Shown in pieces: positions 46,737-57,699 of a stretch of 64,000 nucleotides of DNA (its first letter is position 1; each line of letters opens with the position of its first letter). Source of the stretch: Sclerodactyla briareus (Eukaryota; Echinodermata; Holothuroidea; Dendrochirotida; Sclerodactylidae); NCBI GenBank assembly GCA_026419785.1, contig JAODTK010005896.1:378570-442569 (forward strand), read 5' to 3'. A program made the translations under genes and the position numbers. A model generated the notes under the pieces. It saw only the letters and a list, made by a program, of their open reading frames with translations, was not told where the DNA came from and made no database searches.

Positions 46737-48668
46737 CATGCTATTTGACACTGACTATGTACCTACAATTCTCGCCTTTGTTCCAGGTAGTGGATGGATT
46801 CATGATATATATAGGCCTGTATGCACTTCTCTCCCACACATACACCCCCTAAAAAAGATATTTTTTTTCCCCCCATTTGTTAAGATGTTGGTCGTCGATT
46901 CAAAGAACTAATGCCACTCATTCATTTTATCTGCTTTGACCACAACCAGTCACTTATGATATGAAATGTTCTAAAGTATCCTCATCCTGTAGCCTTGCCG
47001 GAGTCTGCTGACGTAGTGTTTCGGTCGCTGGGACTTCCCACACTGAATGGAAAACATTGGCCCTCGCTGGTTATGACTCATTACTTTACCACCTCACTCT
47101 TCAAGGTATCCTTACTTACCATGGGGGGGGGGGGGTTTATTTTTTCAGTATTTCATTTCAATTGCCATCACATGACTTTTTGACCTTGGTCAAAAGCAAC
47201 AAGTATCTCATCTCATGCGCTGAGTAAATATTGCGGGTGATCGTTTTGTGTCATGTTGTGGTTTGAGGTGGCAACACACATCTGCAGGGTTTGATATAGG
47301 TATTAAGGGGAACATGTCAGGAAAAAGGAAGGAATCATCGCAGAGTGCGTTCTTGTTAACTCAATAATGACAAATGAAAATATTTATGTATCACAAGTGC
47401 CTGGTGATATATGTGGGTACTACGGTTTTTTTTTCTGTTCTGTCACCTGAATACCATGGCTTAACTTATCTGCAGGTACAATTCATGTATACTTGTTGTC
47501 GGGTGCAGTGTTCTGTTAGCTACAAATTTGCACAACTAGTACATGTACTGTGGGTACTACGGGTACTTTTTCTTGTTTCACCGGCATGGTGGCCGAAACT
47601 GACTCTGCAGGTACAATTCATTAAATATATTGTTGTCGGGTGCAGTTGTTGTTAACTTTATGTTAATTTCACACAAATAGTCAATGTACTTCTGTATTAT
47701 AAGCCTTGATATGGCGAGGATTGCCACTTGCAAATTATCATTAGTTAAATTTATGACAATGTATCTCATTACCAGTGTCACATCTCAGCATCAGTTATCA
47801 TTATGTGTAGGAGAAATTCAATTATTATTATAAGTGCAGAAAATGTGAAAGCACAATTAATATTACAAATTAACTTACACAGTGGGCCAACAGCTTCAAA
47901 TGGGGAACCAGTTTCCTGAAAAGAAAAGAAAATTGGGCATGCACGTTTTCCAACTGCCAAGGAGAAATGAAATATGGACTAGCAGCAGCAATCTGTAGAT
48001 ACTGTAGCTCACATGCTTAGTAGTTGTATAGTCCAAACATGGATGGCACACCAATTGATCTGCTGCAGGTATTGCCGTCATTGTAGTCATCAAGTAATTT
48101 GAAAGGTAAATTATTGTTTTTTGTATATGCTAACACTTGTCAGAGCAGATGGCTGTTTCTTACCTGCCTTTATATTGATTAATTCAGAAGCAGGAAAGAG
48201 AGAAAGAGGCCAAGTGGAGTCTGCTGATTCTATTTATTTGCCCAAGACTTTATCCTCGCTGATGCAGATCTACTAGCTGCTGCAGGTGTATGATTTTTTT
48301 CATTTTATTCTAATATAAGGAAAACCTGTTGTGTAGCTCTAATTGATATTTTTATTGCCATAGTATAGTTGCGTTATCGCTATGTGTGGCAGAGGCGCTT
48401 GTTTTTCGCTAACCATGAAATTTGGTATGATTTCATCACCATTGGGTTCTGGTACTGGCTGCTAAATACTCATAAGAAAAACCAAACAACACAAATACAG
48501 TTTGAAAGGTCATGGAGATGAGGGGGGGGGGGGGGGTCTGCACACATTGTTTATTGACAGTTGCAGTCTTTAACACTTGGACTCTGGTGGCATTTTGAGC
48601 AACGTTAACATTTTGGAATCTTCATACAAATAAAAGCTTATACCGACTTTCTAATTTTTTTTTTTCAG
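46737..48668. other. Upstream region of the DUF6729-like locus
   Basis: It holds a 137-bp tandem repeat (listed separately) and poly(G) at 47,123-47,135 and 48,522-48,536. Two intervals bounded by AG and GT (about 46,993-47,104 and 48,191-48,287) could be small exons of the locus below, but neither gives a protein that I recognise. Confidence 0.4.
47413..47690. repeat. 137-bp tandem duplication
   Basis: GTGGGTACTACGG starts at 47,413 and 47,550. Both units contain CTGCAGGTACAATTCAT and TTGTTGTCGGGTGCAG and end in AATGTACT or ATGTACT. Confidence 0.9.
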
Positions 48669-50731
48669 AGGATTTGCGTCAAACAGCAGAGAGTTCTGTA
48701 TCAACTGAGGTGACCACGGTTGGAAAGCTTGTTCCACCTCAGCGACTGGCCAAGACCGAATGACTGGTCTCGTCTGCTGCCCTTCCTTGGCGGACCAGTA
48801 CTGTGCTATAGAGGGGGGCAGAAGTTCGGGGATGATCCTGAATCCACACGTAAAGAAGTTCCTGCCTCTAACTCAAGTGGCTCAAAGGTGATGACGAACA
48901 TGGGATTTTCTTTTCCACCCCGCAAGCCACCCAGAATGCCAAAGGTCAGTCACTGCTGCGCAAGGTCTTAAGGACAAAAAAGGCAATTCAACCCTCCCCT
49001 GCTGCCGACTCAATTAAGGAGTAATGCCAAGGTATGCTCTCCCCTCTTCACAACACCAGTTTTCTTTTGGAGACCTGTGGGTTGTACTAGAACTCAAGAT
49101 AAAGTGCCCGAATCCCGGTTGCCCTGCCCCACCTGGATCCTCCTCGCACGAGGTGGTTTTGGCAACATTGCCAGGCAAGTGTGTGGACTCAAAACAAATT
49201 TTCCACTACACTTGCTCACAGAGGACTACAAGCATGCCTGGCATGAAGCAGCGAAAGGCTGTTGGGCACGATGAGGATGCAGATGAGGAAGACAAAGAAC
49301 AGCAAACATACCCGTGGCTAGGGGTGTGATTTTCGGGTATTTTTGCACGGGTCCCGTCCAAAAAAATTCAGGCGGACACGGGTACCCGTTATTTCTAATG
49401 ACCAAAAATTGGAACGATATTTCTGCTTTCAACCTACCTAATGTATGTAAAGAGTGTACCAAAACTCAAGGCCTAATGTTATCGCGATGTTGCCCTGAGT
49501 TAGACATCGTTAATCAAATGATAATGACAATTATAGGCGCAAGTTTTAGGTTATGAATAAAGCTACAATGCATTCCCTTGGTACTACCTGACAATTTTAC
49601 TAGCCTGTCTTTTAGTATCGAGGACTGCTTTTGGGTTGATTACTAGACCAGGTCAGTCACAGTCACGTAACTGTTCCTTAACAATTGTTTTCCCATCCCT
49701 GGAGCTGGGGCGTCAGCTCATTCATGGCGTGTTGCAAGTACTTGTAGTCACAGCCAAATGTCTGTGCATTGTGCAGTGCGATGTATACGTAGCAGGTGGG
49801 ATGAACTGACTAGTACGGTGTCTGCTGGGAGCTGAGTGTCAAGGGCAGCACTCTGAGCGGAGCGCTGAGATAGGAGAGGTCACAACAAAGGTTTGTTGTA
49901 CAGGAGTCTTAGTCTTGATTGCAGGGGCCCATGACCCCCCATGTCGTAGTTTCGGTCACAATTATTGTCGGTCTAAGAAGTTAAGATGTTGCGATCGGGT
50001 GGGGGGGGGCGGGCACGGCCGCGGCGCTGGACTCGCTATGTATGCAGGCCGGTGAGCCTAGGAAGCATGCTTCGCGAATGTCTCTTTGTTTGCCGTATCG
50101 TTATCGAGCAATTTTGTAATAATTAAAGTAAGCAAATGTAAGTGTTAATGGAACAATATTAGCTGTTTTTATGCTACTTTGCTTATTTTACTATATTTTC
50201 GGGTACCGGGTAGGTATGGGATTTTTATGCCCGGCCCGATACTGATCGGGCGGGACCCGTTTACCCGGGACTCGGTCACCAGCACCTAACCGGTGGCTGC
50301 TTATAGTCCCACGCATTACTACTCACCCTTACCCCCGGATGTAAGAAGCATGTTCTGCCATCATCTGTGGGAAAAGAGCTGTGGACAAAGCGTTATTAAG
50401 CTGTTAAGTGACAGGCTCAACGCAGTCTCCATGACAAAGGTCCACAGGGTATTGCAGCAGGGACATGAGAGTGGTATGCCGGTAGGAGAGACCTCTACCC
50501 GACTTGCTCTACCAGGCACACACTCCAGTACATCCTCCACAGCCACAACAAGGGATTCTGTCCTACCTGAAGCCAGCAGGAAGTTACACCCCTCAAATAG
50601 CCCCCAATCCTGATGCCTTCGCCTAGACTGTTACGTCGGGCCCACCTCTCATGGAGATGGAAAAGATGCAGACTACCGGGCAGCCATTCTCAGTGTCACA
50701 GGAGAATCCTCTGCCATCGATGGGACTACAG
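48669..50731 (+). CDS. DUF6729-like gene, exon A (split by a transposon)
   Basis: The acceptor TTTTTTTTTTCAG ends at 48,668 and the donor CAG/GTAAGT is at 50,731/50,732. Frames give EDLRQTAESSVSTEVTTVGK, then MPRYALPSSQHQFSFGDLW (from 49,024) and KIKCPNPGCPAPPGS, whose Cys pair suggests zinc binding. After the inserted element, AAYSPTHYYSPLPPDVRSMF and VIKLLSDRLNAVSMTKVHRV continue the same protein (50,299-50,460). The exon ends in Ala-Ile-Asp-Gly-Thr, the first candidate catalytic Asp. Confidence 0.75.
49320..50289. mobile_element. Non-autonomous transposon (hAT-like MITE) inside exon A
   Basis: The left edge is CCGTGGCT (49,312-49,319) and the right edge CCGGTGGCT (50,290-50,298), an 8-bp duplication with one extra G. 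The left end begins AGGGGTGTGATTTTCGGGTA and the right end, reverse-complemented, begins TTAGGTGCTGGTGACCGAG. Both subterminal regions are full of CGGGT(A)CCCG blocks in opposite orientation. The coding sequence is continuous (Tyr-Pro-Trp-Leu, then Ala-Ala-Tyr-Ser-Pro) when the 970-bp insert and one duplication are skipped. No ORF of note lies inside. Confidence 0.75.
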
Positions 50732-51657
50732 GTAAGTATAGGTTCCTTCATTTTCCATTATTTGAATCGTTTACCACTTGGGGGTTTGTGTTAGATAGAG
50801 ATTGGCGAGAAAACTAAATCTGTTACAGTCCTTTGACTGTCAATGACTATCGGTTATTATGTGCAGAAGAAAACCACTGACGGGATGTGCCCGTCGTATT
50901 ATCAATTTGCAATTTTTATAGGTCGGGAGCATCTCTTTGGGCCATAACAAAACTCTAGCCCATTAATACATGGTTGACAGATAGAAACATGGCACACTTT
51001 TCATTGAGCACCCACTGTTAATTGTTGTTTTGATGGCTTAAATTACTTATATGCACTGCCAGTTGGTATATGTATGGGTTTGTACACAGGCATGCTGTAG
51101 ATCATAGTCCCTACAGAATCTGTACAGTACCAGTTGTGCAAAAATGCAATTATGGTCATAACAGCTAAGGTGGCATTAATAATGAGGTTAATTATTTGCA
51201 TGTTCATATGTTTGTTGTTAACCAAAACTTTCATGATTTTATTGTATGATTATGATATTATGATAAACACTAAATTAGCGCCCAACCCTACCTGGTTAGC
51301 AACCCTGCTCTAGTTTCAAACACAGTTAATAATTAATAAGCCTTCTGGCATTCTGGTTGAATTCTTCAGATTGCTTATGTACTCCACGATGCTGTTCTGC
51401 TATATATCTTCCTTGCCTCAAATATAGATAATTTGTGTTGTGTGACATCCAAAAGAAGATTTAAAAAAACACCTTTGTTAATGACCTTCATACACTATTG
51501 TTCTGGGCTTGCTATTTCTGTATTTCTTCAATCTGTTTATATCTCATTTGTTTCAGGGAACGCGATGACAAAAAACTCTACAAGCAATTAATACTAGACC
51601 CAATGCCCCATTATTTCTGTTATCTTACAAAAATTATTATCTTATTGTTGCTTTCAG

Positions 51658-51875
51658 ATTCCAAGAAAATACATGGCGACGGACAAGGCACCATGCAGTA
51701 TGTGACCAGCGTCCTTAATGAGTGGGGGCAATTTGACAACAGAAGTCAGGTGGACATCGGAGGAGGAATCAGAGGGAAGCTCAGAGGATGGCTAAAGGAC
51801 TGATGCCCCCCGCTTCAAAGCGAGGGCCAAGGCGCCTGCCCCGAAGATCCTATACACAGACAACAACTGTTGCAG
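51658..51875 (+). CDS. DUF6729-like gene, exon B
   Basis: The acceptor TTGCTTTCAG ends at 51,657 and the donor CAG/GTGAGC is at 51,875/51,876. The exon encodes KIHGDGQGTMQYVTSVLNEW and ends with Asp-Asn-Asn-Cys-Cys plus the first two bases of an Arg codon, the second Asp block of the core. A frameshift after GQF replaces the expected reading. Confidence 0.85.
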
Positions 51876-52204
51876 GTGAGCGGACCCACTGATCAAGGCA
51901 AATGATGGCTTCTGTTCCTATTAACAGTTTAGTTGTCAAAAGGTCCCCTGACAATGCACACAACTTACAAAAAAGTCTAGCTGAGCCGGTTTTAGCCAGA
52001 TCTCTAATCAGAGGAACAAGCTCTGTGTTTTCACAATAACATTGGCCATGTTTCTAGTAAGAGGGTGTAGATGCTACTGACCAGACGGGAGGACTGTTGC
52101 TGCTTGTTACCTAACTTTGCTGTACCCTTGCCAACCGCTGGCAGAACTGACACTAGGTAAAATATTTGCTTAATCCATGTTTTAATTGTTGTATTTTTCG
52201 TCAG

Positions 52205-52528
52205 GGACGGAGGAAATTCGTGGCTTGAGAGGTTGTTGTGCGGCGACTGGGCAGATGAGGGGATGGTCGTGCGGCTTGATGTCCGGCATTGGTCCCACCG
52301 CTGGGACACCGTGGGCATTCAGCAGACCCCACTGCAAGTACGGATTCTTCATGTCTGCATTGCTGGCGCCGATCCTCGAGTACAATAAGGATGACATGAC
52401 ACTCGCTGGTGGATTGCATACGAACAAGGGAGTGACATGTACGATGGGTACTGACAAAACAAATTGCTCTCCTTAGTGAAGCCATATCAGCTGAAATCCT
52501 ATGTCCGACGTCTAAAGCAGCGGGTTGA
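52205..52528 (+). CDS. DUF6729-like gene, exon C
   Basis: The acceptor TCAG ends at 52,204, and a GTAAGC donor at 52,529 is plausible. It encodes DGGNSWLERLLCGDWADEGM, VVRLDVRHWSHRWDTVGIQQ, CKYGFFMSALLAPILEYNKD and KPYQLKSYVRRLKQRVE in two or three frames. Confidence 0.8.
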
Positions 52529-52587
52529 GTAAGCGATTGATAAACACATACGGTGTAGTCCGATCTAAAGATATCATTGTGTCGGTT

Positions 52588-52795
52588 CACCGAGCGGTAG
52601 CACAGTGGTTTAGAGGTCAGCTTCTCCGCATAGGAAGACACGGGTTCGTGGGTTCGAGTCCCCAGTCGGGTCATACCAAAGACTTAAAATGGAACCTGTT
52701 GCCTTCGCGATTGGCACTCAGCAATGAGGGAATAGAACAGGGAAAAAAAGTGGGATGGCAATCTATAAATAAAAAAACAGTTTGCCGTCGGCATG
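52588..52795 (+). mobile_element. tRNA-derived SINE 1 (intronic)
   Basis: It has a perfect polymerase III A box, TAGCACAGTGG (52,598-52,608), and B box, GGTTCGAGTCC (52,651-52,661), 42 bases apart. A non-tRNA body follows and then an A-rich stretch near 52,768-52,780. The acceptor stem is not tRNA-like, so it is a SINE and not a tRNA gene. Confidence 0.75.
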
Positions 52796-52799
52796 CAAG

Positions 52800-53340
52800 G
52801 GGCGGTGAGGTGGTAGAACGGTAGAGTGACGGACTACAATGACATCATGACAGAGGTCCCTGGTTCAAACCTCGGTGTCACATCTGGCACCTGATTTTCA
52901 CCGGCCCGTTTCTCGTGTGGGAAGTGGCTGCACGTGGAATTTGCACTCGCGTCTGTCTGATGGGGACGTTGAATGTCGGTCCCGGGAGCAGGAATTTGAC
53001 ACGCCTGCCTCGTCACTTCAGGGCACTATTCGAAAAGAGAAGGCGAGAATCGATGGTGCCCTTCCACGCACATTACTTGGAGCCTCACAATTTCCGACTA
53101 AGGACTTCCTTAATCAGCTGAAGCACCTTCGGGTGGAAGCATTAATACACAGCGATCTGATCGGCATGCAATCACCCCCTCCTTCACATTGAGTACTGCA
53201 AAGAGGCATTGCCTTGTTCCGTGTACCTGGTGCAGGTTTCACAGCTGACAATTTGTACGGTATCCAGGTCCGCACCCTTGCCGGACCTCATGTTGGTAGG
53301 GTCCTTTGTCCAGCAAGTGCTTAATATAAAAAAAAAAATA
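52800..53340 (+). mobile_element. tRNA-derived SINE 2, long form (intronic)
   Basis: A box TGGTAGAACGG (52,811-52,821) and near-perfect B box GGTTCAAACCT (52,862-52,872). The body contains GAAGCACCTTCGGGTGGAAG and ends in an A run at about 53,329-53,340. It is about 540 bases long. A related fragment recurs at 55,128-55,215. Confidence 0.75.
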
Positions 53341-53664
53341 TAGCTGAAAGGATGGAACAATCTCTGAATCAGATGTACGTAAATAAGTTGTTAAAATATA
53401 ACAGATTTCATTTATACAGTTGAAACGGTGAATTTTTGTGTAGGAAGTTAGAATGACGTAGATGCGGGGATGATGCGACGGCTGCTCATAGTCTCTACAT
53501 ATTTACTACAAGTCTTCCTGCAGTCACTTAAATTTTATGTTTACTCCGCTACTCCTCTCCACAGCATTACATCGAGTAGATATGGTTCTGAATCCTTCAC
53601 ATTACATATTTATATGATAATTAATTTTGCTACTCCTAGTTAGTCCAAATTGATTATGTTGCAG

Positions 53665-53808
53665 GAGAGTGCATGTGCCATAGACAGCATTTTGAACGAG
53701 TTCAAGGGACCTGCTGGCCTTGACGTTGATGGCATCCCGCTGTTCAAGTCTGAAGCTGCTGTCGATGCTCACTGGGCGACGGCCAGTAAACACTTAAGTT
53801 GTTTGCAG
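53665..53808 (+). CDS. DUF6729-like gene, exon D
   Basis: The acceptor TTATGTTGCAG ends at 53,664 and the donor TTGCAG/GTGAGC is at 53,808/53,809. It is open in one frame throughout (ESACAIDSILNEFKGPAGLD, then DGIPLFKSEAAVDAHWATA, SKHLSCLQ). This is the best-preserved exon. Confidence 0.9.
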
Positions 53809-54519
53809 GTGAGCTCACGTTATGACTGGTAAACGTAAAATTGTCATGTAACAGTTGTCCATTCTTGTATCTGACTGTATGGTTGGCTCAGTCAGCAAAT
53901 CTTAACAAGGGGCGTAAAATCTCAGTCCGTAAAATTGTAATTGGCATGGTCAATTATTCGGATTGATGATATAGCCTTTCCAACAGCATATAATTAGTAT
54001 TGTATTACACATAGCGCAGCCTTTTCTGCAGCAATGTTGCAAGGTAATTGTACCTTTGTTGTACTGGGCTAATCCGTCCTTGACCTATGAGAGATTATGG
54101 CTATCAAGGACACTATTTGTATCAAGAAATGTTCAGACAAAAATTATTCAAATCAGCTTTGGAGAAAGTAGGATGCATGTTTATGCATGTCTAATAGTAG
54201 TTATATTTTCACCCTATGAAAAATGATCACATCATATTTGGGTCAGGTCATATTCAGTCAAATAATCAATACATCTCTATGGTTTCTAGTTGCAGCTGTC
54301 CGTTACATCTTACAACTGCTCTTAACCGCATGACCCCCCATCAAACTGGGCTGGCTGACCTTTACTGATCACCTTGGGAACCCGTGAGATGTTTCCAACC
54401 ATGGGCATGAGTTGTCGAACTCCTCTTACCATACACCTTGCTGTTGTAACAGGGTGGATACTGTGTATACTGGTCCCTGCTCCCCCAAATATTGTCTGTT
54501 TATGTATGTTTTTTTTCAG

Positions 54520-54682
54520 GACCACCTGACATCCCGCTCTACGTGGCGACTAAAGTGGTGACGATGAATGGCGTACAGTTGATAAGTACAGATGCCGCAG
54601 AGGGAGCAACTCCCTGGAGGGTCTACATGCTCACTTAGTCAATGCAGTCCCGTCTCAGCTGTGTGGCATAATGCCTTTCCAG
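54520..54682 (+). CDS. DUF6729-like gene, exon E
   Basis: The acceptor TTTTTTTCAG ends at 54,519 and the donor CCAG/GTAAGA is at 54,682/54,683. It encodes DPPDIPLYVATKVVTMNGVQ, then after one frameshift KYRCRRGSNSLEGLHAHLVN and AVPSQLCGIMPFQ. The EGLHAH block contains a possible third acidic residue of the core. Confidence 0.9.
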
Positions 54683-55127
54683 GTAAGAATCTAAACATAC
54701 CTACTATTCTAAATAATAACCAATTATTTCCAGTGGGACCACAGAAAACCAGGTAAAATATGTGACCTCAAATTGTGAATATCTACAGTATGTTACCCAG
54801 TGGCTAGCTATGCCTGTCCGAGCCTGTCTGTGGCCGATCCCCTCTTGAACTGTGAGGGCTACCAGCAGCTATCACAATCTATGTCCCTGTGATGGGTGAT
54901 CCTAACCCACTATGTTTTAATACCAACAGAATGCAGTGGAAAATTCTGTCCTCGCACATCATAATACATGCCATTTCAGTGGGCGGAGCAAGTAGGCAAC
55001 TGGCCATAATTCTGCAGCCCCCAAGCTTAATTAAACAAAAATCTTATTGGAATATTTATTTTTAAATCAATTCTAATTTAATTCACAGTTATATGGTACT
55101 CTGTAATAAGCGACACATGACTGCCCT

Positions 55128-55215
55128 TTTCAGAAAGAGAAGGCGAGTATTCACTGGTGCTCTTCCATGATTAACGTGGCCTGGTTCCTTTATAAACCTT
55201 AATTGGTTGACTGAC
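55128..55215 (+). mobile_element. Fragment of the long SINE
   Basis: TTTTCAGAAAGAGAAGGCGA and a CTCTTCCATGATTAACGT-like stretch match the interior of SINE 2 (53,020-53,110). It lacks both the tRNA head and the tail. Confidence 0.7.
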
Positions 55216-55306
55216 CCTTACAATAATTCATTAGGTCTTCTTCCTACTCTTTTTGCTTTTCTTTCTTGCTATTTTTTTTTTTTTTGGGGGGGGGGGTATT
55301 TTACAG

Positions 55307-55585
55307 GTATACCTAATCACATTCGCGTGCAGTGGATGCAAAGGATGGAGGCCCTAAAGGTAGCTGGTGGACGGGGATCTAACACTACATGCCTGGACCC
55401 TCGTCAGATCCAGCGCCTAAACCAGCAGGCCGAACTACTCTTCGTGAAAGACCACTTTGGAGCAATTTTTGGGTTGCACGATGCCCATCACTGGAGCCAA
55501 GGATGACAGCCCCGAGGAGCTACTTGGTGTGGAGTATGCCTACTGCCAGTCGACCGATTTCACCGCCATGTTACACATTGAAAAG
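55307..55585 (+). CDS. DUF6729-like gene, exon F
   Basis: The acceptor TATTTTACAG ends at 55,306, just downstream of a T/G homopolymer run, and the donor AAAAG/GTACAG is at 55,585/55,586. It encodes MQRMEALKVAGGRGSNTTCL, RQIQRLNQQAELLFVKDHFG and, in another frame, DDSPEELLGVEYAYCQSTDF. Confidence 0.9.
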
Positions 55586-56158
55586 GTACAGTAAATTTAA
55601 AGATTTGTTCATAGCATCACTCTTGACACAGTCATAGTGATGCACTAAAACATTTTGGTATTATTCTTGTTCATTTTAATCTGGCAACTTGATAATTCAT
55701 TGTTACAGAAGTACAGGATAATGTAGCATTACATAGGGCTAATGACGCCAATTGTTGAAACCAAATCTATAAATCTATATCCTTACGGTGCAGACACAAC
55801 CGCGTTCAGGTGCCGCGCCCTGTGAAGCTCGAGCGTCTGGCCTTTCGCACCGCGAGCAAACCGGACACTAACATTTAGAGCGTTTGGTATATATAGCAAT
55901 GGTTGATATACAGTGTTCATTCAATCTACAACATGGACAGAGTGAAGAGCAAGGGTGTTGCTGCCAACCCACCAACAATCATTTTCCTGCCTACTGTGTG
56001 TGAGACTTGGAATACCCAGATGACCCATGTCCCCATATCATTATCATATAATTATACTACAACCAGAAGGCGGGCGTATTGCCACTGCATCTTTTGTCTA
56101 CCCCCACGTGGGCAGAAAAGCAAGTAGTGGACACTGTATTGTAATGACATTTTTGCAT

Positions 56159-56272
56159 AATGTGTTCTCTTAAGATGAGAACACGTTAATTATTTTAATT
56201 GTATTGTAATATTAATACGTTTGAATGATGTGTTCTCTTAAACTGAATACAATTTAATTGTTTTAATTGCAG
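56159..56272. repeat. 70-bp tandem duplication with hairpin, before exon G
   Basis: TGTGTTCTCTTAA occurs at 56,161 and 56,230, each followed by an AATTATTTTAATTG-like stretch. The first copy holds the hairpin GTGTTCTC/GAGAACAC (arms 56,162-56,169 and 56,177-56,184). The second copy contains the exon G acceptor. Confidence 0.85.
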
Positions 56273-57690
56273 TTGATGAAGAGCAGTCTGCAGATGCTGA
56301 TAGACCTGACCATGACCAGGAAACGACCAAGAAGAGAAAGCGGAGGTCCACTGATGAGGGGATTGCGGACCTAGACGATCCGATTGATTTGCTCAACGTG
56401 GAACATTCTGCACTTGTCACTTCAGAGCAAGTGGGAGAGGAGGATAGTCCTGTGTACAGGATGTTCTGATGTCATCCCGCCATCTTCATCTGCCTGGATA
56501 TGACGAGGTTGAATGACTGGCCCTCCTCGTGCTGAAGTCTCGCTGATGAAGGTGATAAACATATCGTGCCACCCCCACTCAGGCAGAAACAAATCACCTC
56601 GCTGCTCGCTCGCTGTATGATCACGACAAGTCAGCACGGAGGTTGTTAAACAGTACCAGTCTAAGTGGGGGCTACACAATATTCGGCAGATGCCTAGGGC
56701 CAGAGAGTGCACAGAGCAGTGCTGAGCCAGAAGAGAAAAACAAAGTGGCACACATGCGATAGCGGCAGGCATCGCACATTACAGAAGAGTCACGTCTGCT
56801 ATACTTAGTGATAAAGATTGCTCAAAAATAAACCTTCCGTAGCCCCCACTCCTCACCAACAAAAACTGCAAACGTGTGTTATCGGTACATCACAAGAGAA
56901 TAGCGCAGAGTAGTAAAGGATGACCCAGTCTATATCAAAGCTCGCGATCCCTTTGCCTAACATCAATGCAAAGTCCGTCACTAGCTTCCTTTCAAGGGAA
57001 AGACAAGGAGGCAAAACTACAGGGCATATGCCAGCCATAAGTGAAGACCCACAAACGTGTCCTCTCCAATCAGTCTATGCCTGATGCGCCTTCACTCCCA
57101 ACATCCTTCCAGCCCCGAAAGAACCCCCAGGTTCAGTATCCATTAGTTGACCTTGTAACAGGAAAGAGGCCGGTGATGGAAAAGAGAGGATGGGTTGGAG
57201 GCGAGGAATCCCCAAGTGAACACCCACGACCCTGCTCCTTCATCCCCCGAAGTGGCAAAGCTCTGGCTTTGCGACCACTGAACCTAAGCCAACCCTGTAA
57301 GGCCATGTCTCAGGTTTCAATCCAACGCACCAATACTGTTGGTGGTACCATCACAGCCACAGGCACCATCTGTGATGCTGCAACCATCAACTAGCCAGGT
57401 AGCATTTGCCTATAAGCCTAAACCAGCTCCAGCCACTTACTCCAAAACCGCATGATGCCAAACAAGTCACGGAAGCCATGCTCTGCATGTAAAATAGCAC
57501 ATGTGGATGCAGAAGCAGACAGTAACGCTAACGCCATCAAAAGAGAAAAGTGCCGGTAGCAGCCAAAAAAGATTTTTACCGATGGTCCACAAAACTAGGC
57601 GGTCTTACGACACCAGGTTTACGGGGTTCTATGATGACTTTGAGACATTTAAACGGTTGTAGATGAAGCGCGGCTGCGGAAGAAAGGGCA
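56273..57690 (+). CDS. DUF6729-like gene, C-terminal part (exon G and beyond)
   Basis: The acceptor TTTTAATTGCAG ends at 56,272. The first frame is open for 65 codons: acidic sequence, then ETTKKRKRRSTDEGIADLDD (a nuclear-localisation-like KKRKRR). Later blocks in shifting frames include HDKSARRLL, WGYTIFGRCLGPESAQS, LVTGKRPVMEKRGWVGGEES, RKPCSACKIAHVDAEADSN (a Cys pair) and FYRWSTKLGGLTTPG. The internal intron structure here is unclear, and some of it may be non-coding. Confidence 0.6.
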
Positions 57691-57699
57691 AGTGAAAAT

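Larger units (their letters stand above)
48669..57690 (+). pseudogene. Multi-exon DUF6729-like, transposase-like gene, disrupted
   Basis: Seven plus-strand coding blocks with conserved order form one gene of a large metazoan family: a Cys-rich N-terminal domain (CPNPGCPAP), a core with AIDGT...GDGQGTMQYVTSVLNEWG...DNNCC, RLDVRHW, EGLHAH and RQIQRLNQQAELLF blocks, and an acidic/basic tail with KKRKRR. From memory I link the N-terminal part to DUF6729. The two Asp blocks suggest a DDE/RNase H-fold enzyme, which is inference. Introns have GT-AG ends, and one phase-2 junction restores the Arg of an NNCCR block. Indels break most exons, and a transposon sits in the first. It could be a recently dead transposon-derived gene, or a live gene with assembly errors. 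Confidence 0.75.

Noticed and set aside
52588..52675. Functional tRNA gene
   Set aside because: A and B boxes are good, but no seven-base acceptor stem or clear anticodon stem can be formed, and a SINE body follows.
55790..55870. Extra exon between F and G of the DUF6729-like gene
   Set aside because: An AG precedes a GC-rich stretch, but no protein block is recognisable and there is no donor.
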